Shown in pieces: positions 27,761-35,744 of a stretch of 64,000 nt of DNA; within the stretch, counting starts at the first letter, position 1, and each line of letters opens with the position of its first letter. The notes beneath the pieces were generated by a model that saw only the letters and a program-made list of their open reading frames with translations, was not told the origin of the DNA and made no database searches. The position numbers and the translations under genes are program-made. This stretch comes from Paenibacillus sp. DCT19. GTDB taxonomy: Bacteria; Bacillota; Bacilli; Paenibacillales; Paenibacillaceae. The stretch lies in the NCBI RefSeq assembly GCF_003268635.1, contig NZ_CP029639.1:4165501-4229500 (forward strand), in the 5' to 3' direction.

Positions 27761-27897
27761 ATGAGGTACCTCCTTTTAATCAGAGCCTTGCCAGTCTTAC
27801 AACCCGATCTTATAACCTGGTACTAAGACTTGGCTTAACCTTATTATAATCCCTTTTGCCCAAAAAAGGAAAGGACCTTTCTCATAACTCGTCTAAG

Positions 27898-29322
27898 TTA
27901 CATGCCAATTGCTTTTCCGTCTACCGCCAGCATCGCTTCACCCATAATCTCCGACAACGTTGGATGTGGGTGGATGGTCTGTCCAACTTCCCATGGTGTA
28001 GCATCAAGCATTTGTGCCAACGAAGCCTCGGCAATAAGCTCCGTTACATGGGTTCCAATCATATGTACACCCAATATATCATTCGTCTTGGAGTCAGCAA
28101 TGACCTTCACGAAGCCATCCCGGCTACCTTGTACGAGTGATTTACCGATCGCTTGGAATGGGAACTTACCTGTCTTCACTTCATATCCACGCTCTTTCGC
28201 CTCGGTCTCCGTAAATCCGATGCTTGCTGCTTCAGGACGTGTGTAGACACAGCGTGGGATCCGGTGCGATTCTACCGCGTGAACCTGCTCACCCGCAATA
28301 TGATTCACAGCGAGAATGCCTTCATGACTTGCGGCATGAGCCAGTTGCAATCCACCAATACAATCACCAATCGCATAGATATGTCCTTCACCGGTCTGTA
28401 GATGCTTGTTCACCGCAATGAATCCTCGCTCTAATTTGATATCTGTGTTCTCCAGTCCAATATTCTCAACGTTTGCCTGTCTTCCTACCGATACAAGCAT
28501 TTTCTCCGCTGTTAACGTCTCCTGCTTGTTATTTCCGAGCTCAACCTCGATCTGGATTCCATTCTTCTGCGCGCTATAGGTTTCAGTCAAAATCTTGCTG
28601 CCTGTGAGGAAACGAACACCACGTTTGCCAAGCAATCGTTGCATTTCCTTCGCCACATCTTCATCCTCTGCTGGAAGTACATGTTCCGCTGCTTCCACTA
28701 CTGTGACTTCAACACCAAAGTCATTCAGCATCGAAGCCCATTCCAGTCCGATGACGCCTCCACCTACAATAATGAGGGAAGCAGGAAGCTCATCCATCCG
28801 CAGTGCTTCGTCACTACTCATAATGTATTGACCATCTGGCTCTAGACCAGGCAGTACACGTGGACGGGAACCTGTAGCAATAATTAGGTTTGTCGGCACC
28901 ACGGTGTCCATCTCACCGTCTTCAAACTCGACAGCAACGGCTCCACTTTGCGGGGAGAAAATGGATGGTCCAATCACGCGCCCTTTGGCGTGTACAACCT
29001 GAATTTTATTTTTCTTCATTAGATACTGGACACCTTGGTGTAACTGCTCAACAATGGCATCTTTCCGTGCCTGCACTTTTGGGAATACAAGCGTTGCGCC
29101 AGTCGTTTCTATACCATAGGTTTCGCTCTCTTGAATCTCAGCGTATACTTCCGCACTTCTAAGTAACGCTTTGCTTGGAATACAGCCACGATGCAGGCAG
29201 GTTCCTCCGAGCTTGTCCTTTTCAATAATGACCACTTGCTTACCGAGCTGGGCTGCACGAATGGCCGCAACATATCCCCCGGTTCCTCCTCCAAGAATAG
29301 CAACATCACATGTAATAGGCAT
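27898..29322 (-). CDS. lpdV: dihydrolipoyl dehydrogenase (E3)
   Basis: Reoxidises dihydrolipoyl groups, passing electrons to NAD+. 474 residues: FAD motif ILGGGTGGYVAAIRAAQLG, redox disulfide GGTCLHRGCIPSK, NAD motif VGGGVIGLEWASML, FAD site AIGDCIGGLQLAH, and C-terminal HPHPTLSE with the catalytic histidine-glutamate. First gene of the bkd cluster here. Unlike B. subtilis, no ptb, bcd or buk gene precedes it. Confidence 0.94.
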   Translation of the reverse strand: MPITCDVAILGGGTGGYVAAIRAAQLGKQVVIIEKDKLGGTCLHRGCIPSKALLRSAEVYAEIQESETYGIETTGATLVFPKVQARKDAIVEQLHQGVQYLMKKNKIQVVHAKGRVIGPSIFSPQSGAVAVEFEDGEMDTVVPTNLIIATGSRPRVLPGLEPDGQYIMSSDEALRMDELPASLIIVGGGVIGLEWASMLNDFGVEVTVVEAAEHVLPAEDEDVAKEMQRLLGKRGVRFLTGSKILTETYSAQKNGIQIEVELGNNKQETLTAEKMLVSVGRQANVENIGLENTDIKLERGFIAVNKHLQTGEGHIYAIGDCIGGLQLAHAASHEGILAVNHIAGEQVHAVESHRIPRCVYTRPEAASIGFTETEAKERGYEVKTGKFPFQAIGKSLVQGSRDGFVKVIADSKTNDILGVHMIGTHVTELIAEASLAQMLDATPWEVGQTIHPHPTLSEIMGEAMLAVDGKAIGM

Positions 29323-29570
29323 CTTATCTGTTCTCCTCTATCGTTATAATAATTTCAATCATGTTGTATGCGTAATAAATACAATTTTGATAAATCATCT
29401 TATGATATAGCTATAGTTCTCTATACTCCATTGTACTCTCCTTCACCTAGCAACTCAAAGTTTGGCCTTAACCTCATGGACAGCTTAACAAAACCAAGCT
29501 ATGATGGAATTAGACATCACCTGTAAGCGCAACCTTTATTTAACGTCGATAAAAGGCAGAAGGGGTTTTG

Positions 29571-29885
29571 ATGATGAATACAAGGCTTGTCTTTGCGCGA
29601 TTTTTGGCCATTATGATCCTGGTAATTCCAGGTTTAATGGCGATGAAGGGTTTTCTAATGATGAAAGATGCGCTTTTCCTCTTTTACGCCGAACACGGTA
29701 ATGAGCAGATCTCACCTGGATTCCAGTGGCTGTCCTTTGGCGGCGGGCTTGTCCTATTTGCAGCAGGTATGAGCTTTCTGGGAGGCTGGATTCTGTTTCG
29801 TGACCGCAAGAGAAATTATGTAGGCCCTCGTTTTCGTTCCAAAAGCACACCCGAAGCGACTAAGACGCCCGGAGGGACTTCATAA
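29571..29885 (+). CDS. DUF2627 (YqzF-like) membrane protein
   Basis: About 104 residues with two membrane segments (LVFARFLAIMILVIPGLMAM and WLSFGGGLVLFAAGMSFLGG) and a basic polar tail. This is the DUF2627 layout; B. subtilis yqzF also lies beside the bkd genes. Function unknown. Two adjacent ATG codons (29568, 29571) follow AGAAGGGG. Confidence 0.82.
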   Translation: MMNTRLVFARFLAIMILVIPGLMAMKGFLMMKDALFLFYAEHGNEQISPGFQWLSFGGGLVLFAAGMSFLGGWILFRDRKRNYVGPRFRSKSTPEATKTPGGTS

Positions 29886-29898
29886 GTCCGGGCTTTTT
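29867..29898 (+). terminator. rho-independent terminator overlapping the DUF2627 stop
   Basis: GCCCGGA and TCCGGGC form the stem and U5 follows. The stem begins inside the last codons of the gene at 29571-29885. Confidence 0.85.
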
Positions 29899-30030
29899 GT
29901 CCGTGTATACATATAGTTGAATCAACTTTTCGTACGTTATAAAATGATTCAGCCACATGCATTGATAGTAAGTCTCAGGGAATCGACGTGAGATCCTGTT
30001 TCACATTAATATAGATAGGATGAAATCAAC

Positions 30031-30378
30031 ATGATATCTTTTTTACTTACACTCAAACGGCTGCTGAAAGGAATTTTCCACGCCTTTAAAGATTCGCAGT
30101 TTATCGCTCTATTCGCACTAACGTTGGCCACTCTACTATCCGGCACTATATTCTACAGTCGTGTAGAAGGCTTACACTGGATCGATGCACTCTATTTCTG
30201 CGCCGTAACTTTAACAACGGTAGGCCATCCTGAATTTGTGCCATCCACAGGGTTCAGTAAAGCGTTCACCGTGATCTACATGTTTGCAGGCATTGGCCTT
30301 ACCTTCGCCATGATTGCCAAAATTACAGCAGGTATTCTGTTCCCTCGTAAAAAGAAGACAGAAGAGAACCCGGAGTAG
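30031..30378 (+). CDS. two-helix potassium-channel-like protein with atypical filter
   Basis: 115 residues: outer helix FIALFALTLATLLSGTIFYS, pore region LHWIDALYFCAVTLTTVGHPEF, inner helix FTVIYMFAGIGLTFAMIAKI, then a basic tail. This is the Ion_trans_2 plan (2TM with pore loop, a tetramer in known channels). The filter reads TTVGHPEF where K+ channels have TVGYGD, so selectivity cannot be assumed. No ligand-binding domain follows. Its stop lies inside a bidirectional terminator. Confidence 0.82.
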   Translation: MISFLLTLKRLLKGIFHAFKDSQFIALFALTLATLLSGTIFYSRVEGLHWIDALYFCAVTLTTVGHPEFVPSTGFSKAFTVIYMFAGIGLTFAMIAKITAGILFPRKKKTEENPE

Positions 30379-30388
30379 TCTCCGGGTT
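30367..30388. terminator. bidirectional terminator between converging genes
   Basis: AACCCGGA and TCCGGGTT flank six bases, forming a perfect 8-bp stem. It spans the stop codons of the channel gene and of the convergent small gene at 30387-30608. Confidence 0.65.
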
Positions 30389-30608
30389 ATTCGTATAACG
30401 CATCCCTAAGTTTTGTCGACATGCGTGATTCCTTGGAAGAAGATTTAAGAATTGTACGACGCAAGGCCATATTGCTGGTCTGTAACTTCTCTACTTCTGA
30501 CAATAAATCAGCAATCAAGACCTGCGTTGTCTCATCCAATACCGCTTGGTCCTTCAAGCGATCATATCTTGCCTGTAACTCAGTTAAACCTTCACTCAAT
30601 TGTAACAC
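30387..30608 (-). CDS. small coiled-coil protein of unknown function
   Basis: 73 residues, highly charged, predicted as mostly helical with heptad-like spacing (LTELQARYDRLKDQAVL, LLSEVEKLQTSN). The frame starts with GTG at 30608, which overlaps the AGAGAGGTG ribosome site. A TTG at 30599 (about 70 residues) is at better distance. No family recognised; the charged helix could mediate protein contacts. Confidence 0.55.
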   Translation of the reverse strand: MLQLSEGLTELQARYDRLKDQAVLDETTQVLIADLLSEVEKLQTSNMALRRTILKSSSKESRMSTKLRDALYE

Positions 30609-30843
30609 CTCTCTCTTTCGTTGCTGGATGGTAACCTGCCGTCGCCAACCACTTCACATTCCATATAGTAACACAAAGCCGCAAGGATTAGTTCTGGCTC
30701 TGAACAAAGATTTTGTGGTACTCTGTAATGGTCGCTTTTTTTTGTCAGCATTTTGCAAACGTCATTCATAGAGGTCATTCAAAGAATAATATTTTTGCAG
30801 AGTGCTGTTCGTTAATTCTGTATGTGAGAGGAGTAGCAGCATC

Positions 30844-31437
30844 GTGCCAACAGGACGTATAACCGTTATTACTGGACCTATGTTTAGTGAAAAATCAGGG
30901 GAGCTTATTCGCCGCTGCCAAAAGTTAAGCCAATTTGGACGTAAAAAGGTGGTTGCCTACAAACCCGCCGAAGATGATCGCTTTGCCCAAGATGAAATTG
31001 TTAGCCGGATCGGCTATCGATTGACCGCACACTCCATTCCTCGTCAATTGACGAACGAGCTGGTGGAGACGATTATAGCTCAAACGAAAGATGCAGATGT
31101 TGTTGCATTTGATGAAGTTCAATTTTTCAGTAGTGCCATTATGGAGCTTGTCTCAGAACTCGCTTATTGCGGTAAACATGTCATCGTAGATGGACTTAAC
31201 ATGGATTACCGCGGCAAAGAGTTTGGATACATCGGCGGTCTACTTGCCATGGCTGATGATATCGAGAAGCTCTCTGCATTCTGCGCAGTATGTGGAAGCC
31301 CAGATGCTGCTTTTACGCAACGAATTGTAAATGGAGAGCCTGTAACCCTTGGCCCCGTGGTCATGATTGGGGACTCGGAAGCCTATGAGCCACGTTGCCG
31401 GAGCTGCTTCATCCCACCACACAAGGTGGAGTGTTAG
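30844..31437 (+). CDS. tdk: thymidine kinase (TK1 type) with altered P-loop
   Basis: Phosphorylates thymidine. About 197 residues from the GTG at 30844, which has GAGAGGAG upstream; the open frame begins earlier at 30802. TK1 features are VVAFDEVQFF, VIVDGLNMDYRGKEFGY, and the zinc cysteines in FCAVCGSP and PRCRSCF. The P-loop reads GPMFSEKSGELIRR where the family usually has a GKS/GKT after FS (GPMFSGKSEEL). The glycine and glutamate appear exchanged. Activity may be affected, or this is a divergent subgroup. Confidence 0.9.
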   Translation: MPTGRITVITGPMFSEKSGELIRRCQKLSQFGRKKVVAYKPAEDDRFAQDEIVSRIGYRLTAHSIPRQLTNELVETIIAQTKDADVVAFDEVQFFSSAIMELVSELAYCGKHVIVDGLNMDYRGKEFGYIGGLLAMADDIEKLSAFCAVCGSPDAAFTQRIVNGEPVTLGPVVMIGDSEAYEPRCRSCFIPPHKVEC

Positions 31438-31502
31438 ATCCACTGTATTGGATATTGGTTTCTTAACAGCGAGTTCTGCTACTCCTGAAACCTAATATAT
31501 TT

Positions 31503-31527
31503 AAAAGCCCCTTAGGGGCTTTTTTTC
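31503..31527 (+). terminator. rho-independent terminator after tdk
   Basis: AAAAGCCCC and GGGGCTTTT with a two-base loop, followed by a U run of eight. Confidence 0.9.
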
Positions 31528-31603
31528 TACTGTTTTCATTTTCCATCACATCACATTCCACACCAAGCCTCTCAGGTCAACCCCAGCTGACGTGTAGCAA
31601 AAC

Positions 31604-31632
31604 AAAAAAAAGCACCGCTCACTGGCGATGCT
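31604..31632 (-). terminator. rho-independent terminator after the 158-residue gene
   Basis: On the minus strand AGCATCGC pairs with GCGGTGCT across a six-base loop; a U tract of eight or nine follows. Confidence 0.85.
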
Positions 31633-31649
31633 TCCACAGATGAATCTCG

Positions 31650-32126
31650 CTAATCGCGAGAGACAAAATATTTGTTGGTCATGTAGTAAGCGTCACCTCG
31701 GGACGTTTCCACCATTCCTTTTTTGGCATCCAGAAATACAATCTCTTTACACTTCGTGCAATACCACTTGGTACGCTTGTAAGGAGATTCTGTCACGTAA
31801 GCCGTGCCACATTTGCAATCAATCTTCATCAATAGTTCGGTTGATTTATAAGCACTGGACAAGCGCTCCAGGTTATCCTGTTGCTGAGTAGGCATAATCG
31901 TCTGTTGATAATCGGATAAATGATTCTGAACCTTAAAGTCTGCCACAAGACCGGCGTTCAATCCAAAGAACTCTTTGCCGATCTCAGTCACAAAGCGCTT
32001 CTCATTTCTGTAGCAATCCAGCCACTCAATAATTTGCTTGTTAGACAGTGGAACCGTACCCTTGATACCGCTGTTTAAGGTGTAGGTCATGATGTATAAA
32101 GTATCGTCTTGTCTACCTGAGTACAT
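31650..32126 (-). CDS. zinc-ribbon protein of unknown function
   Basis: 158 residues. The N-terminal 85 residues are a helical domain (SNKQIIEWLDCYRNEKRFVT, AGLVADFKVQNHL). A C-terminal ribbon has CKCGTAYV and WYCTKCKEIV (about residues 105-130). I do not recognise the family; a DNA- or RNA-binding role is possible but not shown. It is preceded by another small CxxC protein, so the two may be related in function. It has a clear terminator. Confidence 0.78.
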   Translation of the reverse strand: MYSGRQDDTLYIMTYTLNSGIKGTVPLSNKQIIEWLDCYRNEKRFVTEIGKEFFGLNAGLVADFKVQNHLSDYQQTIMPTQQQDNLERLSSAYKSTELLMKIDCKCGTAYVTESPYKRTKWYCTKCKEIVFLDAKKGMVETSRGDAYYMTNKYFVSRD

Positions 32127-32215
32127 TAGAATCCTCCTTCGAATACATTTGCTAATGTACTACAAAAACGCGCATAAATCAAAGTAATGTTATTTCCTTA
32201 GCGCATCTTTTCTAA

Positions 32216-32416
32216 TTAAATGGGGAACATTTCCTTACGATATGCAATCGTTTTACAGGAACTGCATACACCTGTAACTTTTGCCTGTATATCGGCATAG
32301 TTGAGAACAGCGTTGACCTTTTTCTTGCACAGCGAGCAGAAGTACCTCCTCTCTTTTTGGGAAATGTATTTCGATAACTTTACTACGTTTTGAGACTGTA
32401 TGGATCTGCGGATCAA
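32216..32416 (-). CDS. small double-CxxC protein, start uncertain
   Basis: 66 residues from a TTG at 32416, with CSLCKKKVNA and CSSCKTIAYR as two zinc knuckles about 23 residues apart. No good ribosome site precedes the TTG. Another frame has an ATG near 32431 with GAGAG upstream but does not contain the cysteines. An undetected frameshift at the 5' end is possible. Function unknown. Confidence 0.5.
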   Translation of the reverse strand: MIRRSIQSQNVVKLSKYISQKERRYFCSLCKKKVNAVLNYADIQAKVTGVCSSCKTIAYRKEMFPI

Positions 32417-32586
32417 GCCAAACCATCACATCTCTCTCACTCTTCCTGTTTTCTACTTCATCGGAAATCGTTCTTGAGGCTGTGCAATTATGCTCTTATG
32501 TATACGTAACCAAGTTGTGCATGGCTATCTCATAAACTATTCGACGTTTTTATTATTTTTCCTGTTTTTATTATCGGTATACATAC

Positions 32587-32645
32587 AAAAAAACCGACAA
32601 AACATGTCTCTTCTCTTAACATCAGAAGAAAAACTGCGTCGGTTA
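32587..32645 (-). terminator. weak terminator-like structure after the NlpC/P60-like gene
   Basis: On the minus strand ACCGAC pairs with GTCGGT over a long, partly structured loop, followed by U7. The long loop makes it uncertain. Confidence 0.4.
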
Positions 32646-32652
32646 TGTTACT

Positions 32653-33297
32653 TTATTTATAATACGTGCCCAAAACTTCAAGCGCAGATGACCGCTCAAT
32701 GCGAAAAGGATAGATATAGCCCATGTTCATTCGTTTGAACTTTCTCCCCCACAGGTCAAGACCAGATGTAAACTGATATGCCTGATATATAAATTTGGAG
32801 CAGTAATTGCGTTCAATGCTACGAAGATTGGTCTGTAGACGATACAACTTGACTTGCTGGTAGTGCTCTTGTACCCATTCAGCTGCTCGGAGACCTGCCA
32901 TATTCATCCGAGAACGAAAAACAATAAAACGATCACCTGCATAAAAACGAGTCAGGTACCATTCCATCGAATCCGCAAATACAGGGCCATATGGATGCAC
33001 ATGATAGATCTTGCCGTCGAGCCCAATAATGCCCATATGTCCAGCATAATATGTGGATTCAGAGCTCGGTGTATATACGATGTCTCCAGGCTCCAGCTTA
33101 ATGTCATTCAAATCAGCGATTGGCCGATCCTGCTGCAATCGTCTTGAAGCACTACGCTCACGTCGCCGTTCCACCAATAATCGATGCAGAGCACCCGCTA
33201 ACGCCAAATAAATAACGGAGCCTTTTATTTTCTTTTTCCTTAACGAGTTAAGCCACTGTACAATGTGGGTGGATGCACGTCGGATTACGTTCTTCAT
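32653..33297 (-). CDS. permuted papain-like (YiiX/NlpC-P60 type) hydrolase
   Basis: 214 residues. The order is LEPGDIVYTPSS, then GHMGIIGLDGKIYHVHP (histidine), and later ERNYCSKFIYQAY with the presumed catalytic cysteine (about residue 167). Histidine before cysteine is the circularly permuted arrangement of the YiiX group. Substrate is unknown; a peptide or amide bond in the wall or a lipid ester is possible. The N-terminal 40 residues are basic and weakly hydrophobic (GSVIYLALAGALHRLLV), not a clear signal peptide. Confidence 0.72.
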   Translation of the reverse strand: MKNVIRRASTHIVQWLNSLRKKKIKGSVIYLALAGALHRLLVERRRERSASRRLQQDRPIADLNDIKLEPGDIVYTPSSESTYYAGHMGIIGLDGKIYHVHPYGPVFADSMEWYLTRFYAGDRFIVFRSRMNMAGLRAAEWVQEHYQQVKLYRLQTNLRSIERNYCSKFIYQAYQFTSGLDLWGRKFKRMNMGYIYPFRIERSSALEVLGTYYK

Positions 33298-33441
33298 TAA
33301 AGTCTGCCTCCACTATAATTAAGTTAGATTTCCAAGTTGTTATGCTCTTTAAAGCTATTATAGACAGCCGAGCATAACCGAATCAATTAGACTGCATTTT
33401 TTAGAATGTACAGATAAGGGAAAATCATACAATTCCATGTG

Positions 33442-33475
33442 AAAAAGCAGCTTTGGGTGATCCAAAGCCGCTTCC
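33442..33475 (-). terminator. rho-independent terminator after the flavoprotein reductase
   Basis: On the minus strand AAGCGGCTTTGG pairs with CCCAAAGCTGCTT around ATCA, followed by UUUUC. It lies about 54 bp after the reductase stop. Confidence 0.8.
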
Positions 33476-33528
33476 TTATTTTGAAGATTTATTTATTCAA
33501 AGTCCACTTAATCGATCCATGAATTGAT

Positions 33529-34563
33529 CTACTGTTCTACACCAAGAGCTTTATTTTTCTCTTTAAACCTGCTGTTATGGGAAGATACATAAGCTACTTT
33601 GTCTGCCTCCGGATCCATATACAGCTTCGCACTATTTACCGCAAGGGCTGCGTCCGTAAACGTACCTGCAATGAGATGCAGCTTGCTGCCATAGTTTACA
33701 AAATCCCCTGCTCCGAACACTCCGGGAATATTCGTATGTAACTTCTCGGATACACTCACGTGCCACTCTCCAAGATCTAAGCCCCAATCACGGATTGGTC
33801 CAAAGTCACTCTTCATACCGTGGTTTACAATAATTGCATCTACATCGAGCAATTCACTTTCACCCGTTTCGATGTGAGAGATGGTTACTTGCTCAATCAC
33901 TTCACCATTCGTACTGTGCAGTGTCTCCACAGCATAAGGGGTACGCACATCTACCGAAGATTCCTTCATACGTAGAACGTTACGCTCCAAGCCACCAAAC
34001 CGCTCACGACGATGCACGACCGTCACCTGTTCAGCGAGCGGCTCAAGTTCATTCGCCCAATCGACGGCGGAATCTCCCCCACCAGAGATCAATACTTTCT
34101 TCCCACGGAAAGGTTCTAATTCCTGTACGGTATAATGTAGGTTGGTCACCTCAAAACGATCAGCTCCTTCAATCTCAAGCTTCGCCATCTTGTAGATGCC
34201 ATAACCAATTGCCATAATGACGGTTCTAGTCCAATGCTTCTCCCCTGTGGAGGAAGTCAAAATAATAGTTCCATCTGGCTGACGCTCAAACCCTTCAATC
34301 TGTTGTTCAAAAACGATGGTTGGTTCAAACGTTCTAGCCTGTTGTTCCAATTGCTTAATCAAGTCAGCACATAGTGTAGGCGTAACACCGCCCACATCCC
34401 AGATCATCTTCTCAGGATAAAACAACATGCGTCCGCCAAGTTGATCCCGAGCTTCAATTAATTTGGTCTTCATATCACGCATACCACTATAAAATGCAGA
34501 GTACATCCCAGCAGGGCCTCCGCCAATAATTGTTACATCATACAATTCCAATGTTTGGTCCAT
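33529..34563 (-). CDS. ferredoxin/flavodoxin-NADP reductase (thioredoxin-reductase-like, YumC/YcgT type)
   Basis: About 344 residues. FAD motif [22 protein letters not shown] motif [18 protein letters not shown], and C-terminal FGAGDFV. No CxxC redox pair is seen between the two, so it is not a thioredoxin reductase but the ferredoxin-NADP reductase type. The ATG at 34563 follows GGAGG; the open frame begins at 34626. A Fur-box-like site lies just upstream, so iron regulation is likely, in line with B. subtilis ycgT. It may supply electrons for iron release from siderophores. Confidence 0.9.
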   Translation of the reverse strand: MDQTLELYDVTIIGGGPAGMYSAFYSGMRDMKTKLIEARDQLGGRMLFYPEKMIWDVGGVTPTLCADLIKQLEQQARTFEPTIVFEQQIEGFERQPDGTIILTSSTGEKHWTRTVIMAIGYGIYKMAKLEIEGADRFEVTNLHYTVQELEPFRGKKVLISGGGDSAVDWANELEPLAEQVTVVHRRERFGGLERNVLRMKESSVDVRTPYAVETLHSTNGEVIEQVTISHIETGESELLDVDAIIVNHGMKSDFGPIRDWGLDLGEWHVSVSEKLHTNIPGVFGAGDFVNYGSKLHLIAGTFTDAALAVNSAKLYMDPEADKVAYVSSHNSRFKEKNKALGVEQ

Positions 34564-34608
34564 TACGTTACCTCCGTTATTTCGATCCATAACACGCGAC
34601 CATTTGAT

Positions 34609-34627
34609 ATCGATTCTCATTATCATT
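34609..34627 (-). promoter_or_regulatory. Fur-box-like site upstream of the reductase
   Basis: The minus strand reads TGATAATGAGAATCG at 34611-34625. It matches the 7-1-7 Fur consensus TGATAATNATTATCA at all seven left bases and four of seven right bases, and lies about 48-62 bp before the start. Confidence 0.6.
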
Positions 34628-34721
34628 CAATTCCTAGTGTAATGGGAAACTTATCAAATTACAATGGATAAATAACAAACATTTTTTGTACAATCATGAT
34701 ATTTATCTCATCATACTTCGT

Positions 34722-35744
34722 TTACTTCACTTTTGGTGCATCCAACAAGTGTTCGACCACGAAATCAAGCTGCTTGTTGATTGAATATACATCAGAGTAA
34801 TAGAAGAAATCAAAATCAATTTCTATTAAACGGCCTTCTTTGACTGCTGGGATACTACTCCAGATCGGATTATCCGTCAAATTGTCCATGCCTTCATATG
34901 TGGAGCGGAACAAATAATCTCCTACATATTCAGGGAGAACTTCCATGGATACCGTGGAGCCAGCAGCATCCGAAACGACATCAATTTTCTGTTGAACAAT
35001 ATCAGGTGCTTTCATGCCCAGGTATTCGTAAACTGCTTGGGAGCCTCGACCAAATTGCTTGCTTTCCACGACCACCATGCCTTTGAAGCCACCCTCTACA
35101 ATGGAAACTGTTTTATCCAGAATGCCTGCATCTGCAAGTGTCTTCTTACTTTCTTCAACTTTGCTGTTCAGATCGGTAAGCAATTTCTCGGCTTCTTGTT
35201 CTTTGCCGAAAATACTGGCGATGTTGACCAGCCTCTCTTCTGTAGTTAATTTCTCATAAGGAATATAGACTGTGGGTGCGATATCTTTTAATAGATTATA
35301 TGTCTCCTCCGAAGGAACAATAATTAGATCTGGGTCAAGGTCAATGACTGCTTCAGGATTAGGTTCAAACCATGTTCCGAGCGAGTTGACACCTTCAAGC
35401 TCATTTTTGTAAGCTGCCCCATCATATACATCTGATGTAGCAATCGGCTTAATTCCTAGGGCTACAACATCTCCCTGAAGATACAATACAACGACTCTCT
35501 TAGGATCAGCTGGTACAACAATATCACCTTTGACCGTAGATACAGTGCGGGTTCCGCTATCTGTATTCGCCTGATTGCCCTGCTCTGATGTTGAAGCCAC
35601 TGTCGTATTGTTATTGTTGGAGCTCGCTGCCGTACCCTCATTTCCTGTTGGCGTGGCTGAACCTGCTCCACATGCGGATAACAGCATGGTTAAGCTTAAC
35701 AACGCAATTATAAACATGCCTGATGTTGTTTTCTTTCTTCTCAT
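34722..35744 (-). CDS. iron-siderophore ABC transporter substrate-binding lipoprotein (likely independent start)
   Basis: 340 residues from the ATG at 35744, with CGGAGGG eight bases upstream. Signal peptide MRRKKTTSGMFIIALLSLTM leads to lipobox SAC-G, then a Ser/Asn/Thr-rich linker. The Peripla_BP_2 domain follows: DPKRVVVLYLQGDVVALGIK, LDPDLIIVPSEETYNLL, IPAVKEGRLIEID. It captures ferric siderophore outside the membrane. No permease or ATPase genes are adjacent, so it must share an importer encoded elsewhere. Confidence 0.7.
   Translation of the reverse strand: MRRKKTTSGMFIIALLSLTMLLSACGAGSATPTGNEGTAASSNNNNTTVASTSEQGNQANTDSGTRTVSTVKGDIVVPADPKRVVVLYLQGDVVALGIKPIATSDVYDGAAYKNELEGVNSLGTWFEPNPEAVIDLDPDLIIVPSEETYNLLKDIAPTVYIPYEKLTTEERLVNIASIFGKEQEAEKLLTDLNSKVEESKKTLADAGILDKTVSIVEGGFKGMVVVESKQFGRGSQAVYEYLGMKAPDIVQQKIDVVSDAAGSTVSMEVLPEYVGDYLFRSTYEGMDNLTDNPIWSSIPAVKEGRLIEIDFDFFYYSDVYSINKQLDFVVEHLLDAPKVK

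Noticed and set aside
29323..29567. sigma-L (-12/-24) promoter for the bkd cluster
   Set aside because: I looked for TGGCAC-N5-TTGC upstream of lpdV and did not find a convincing match.
33529..34563. thioredoxin reductase
   Set aside because: No CxxC redox pair between the FAD and NADP motifs.
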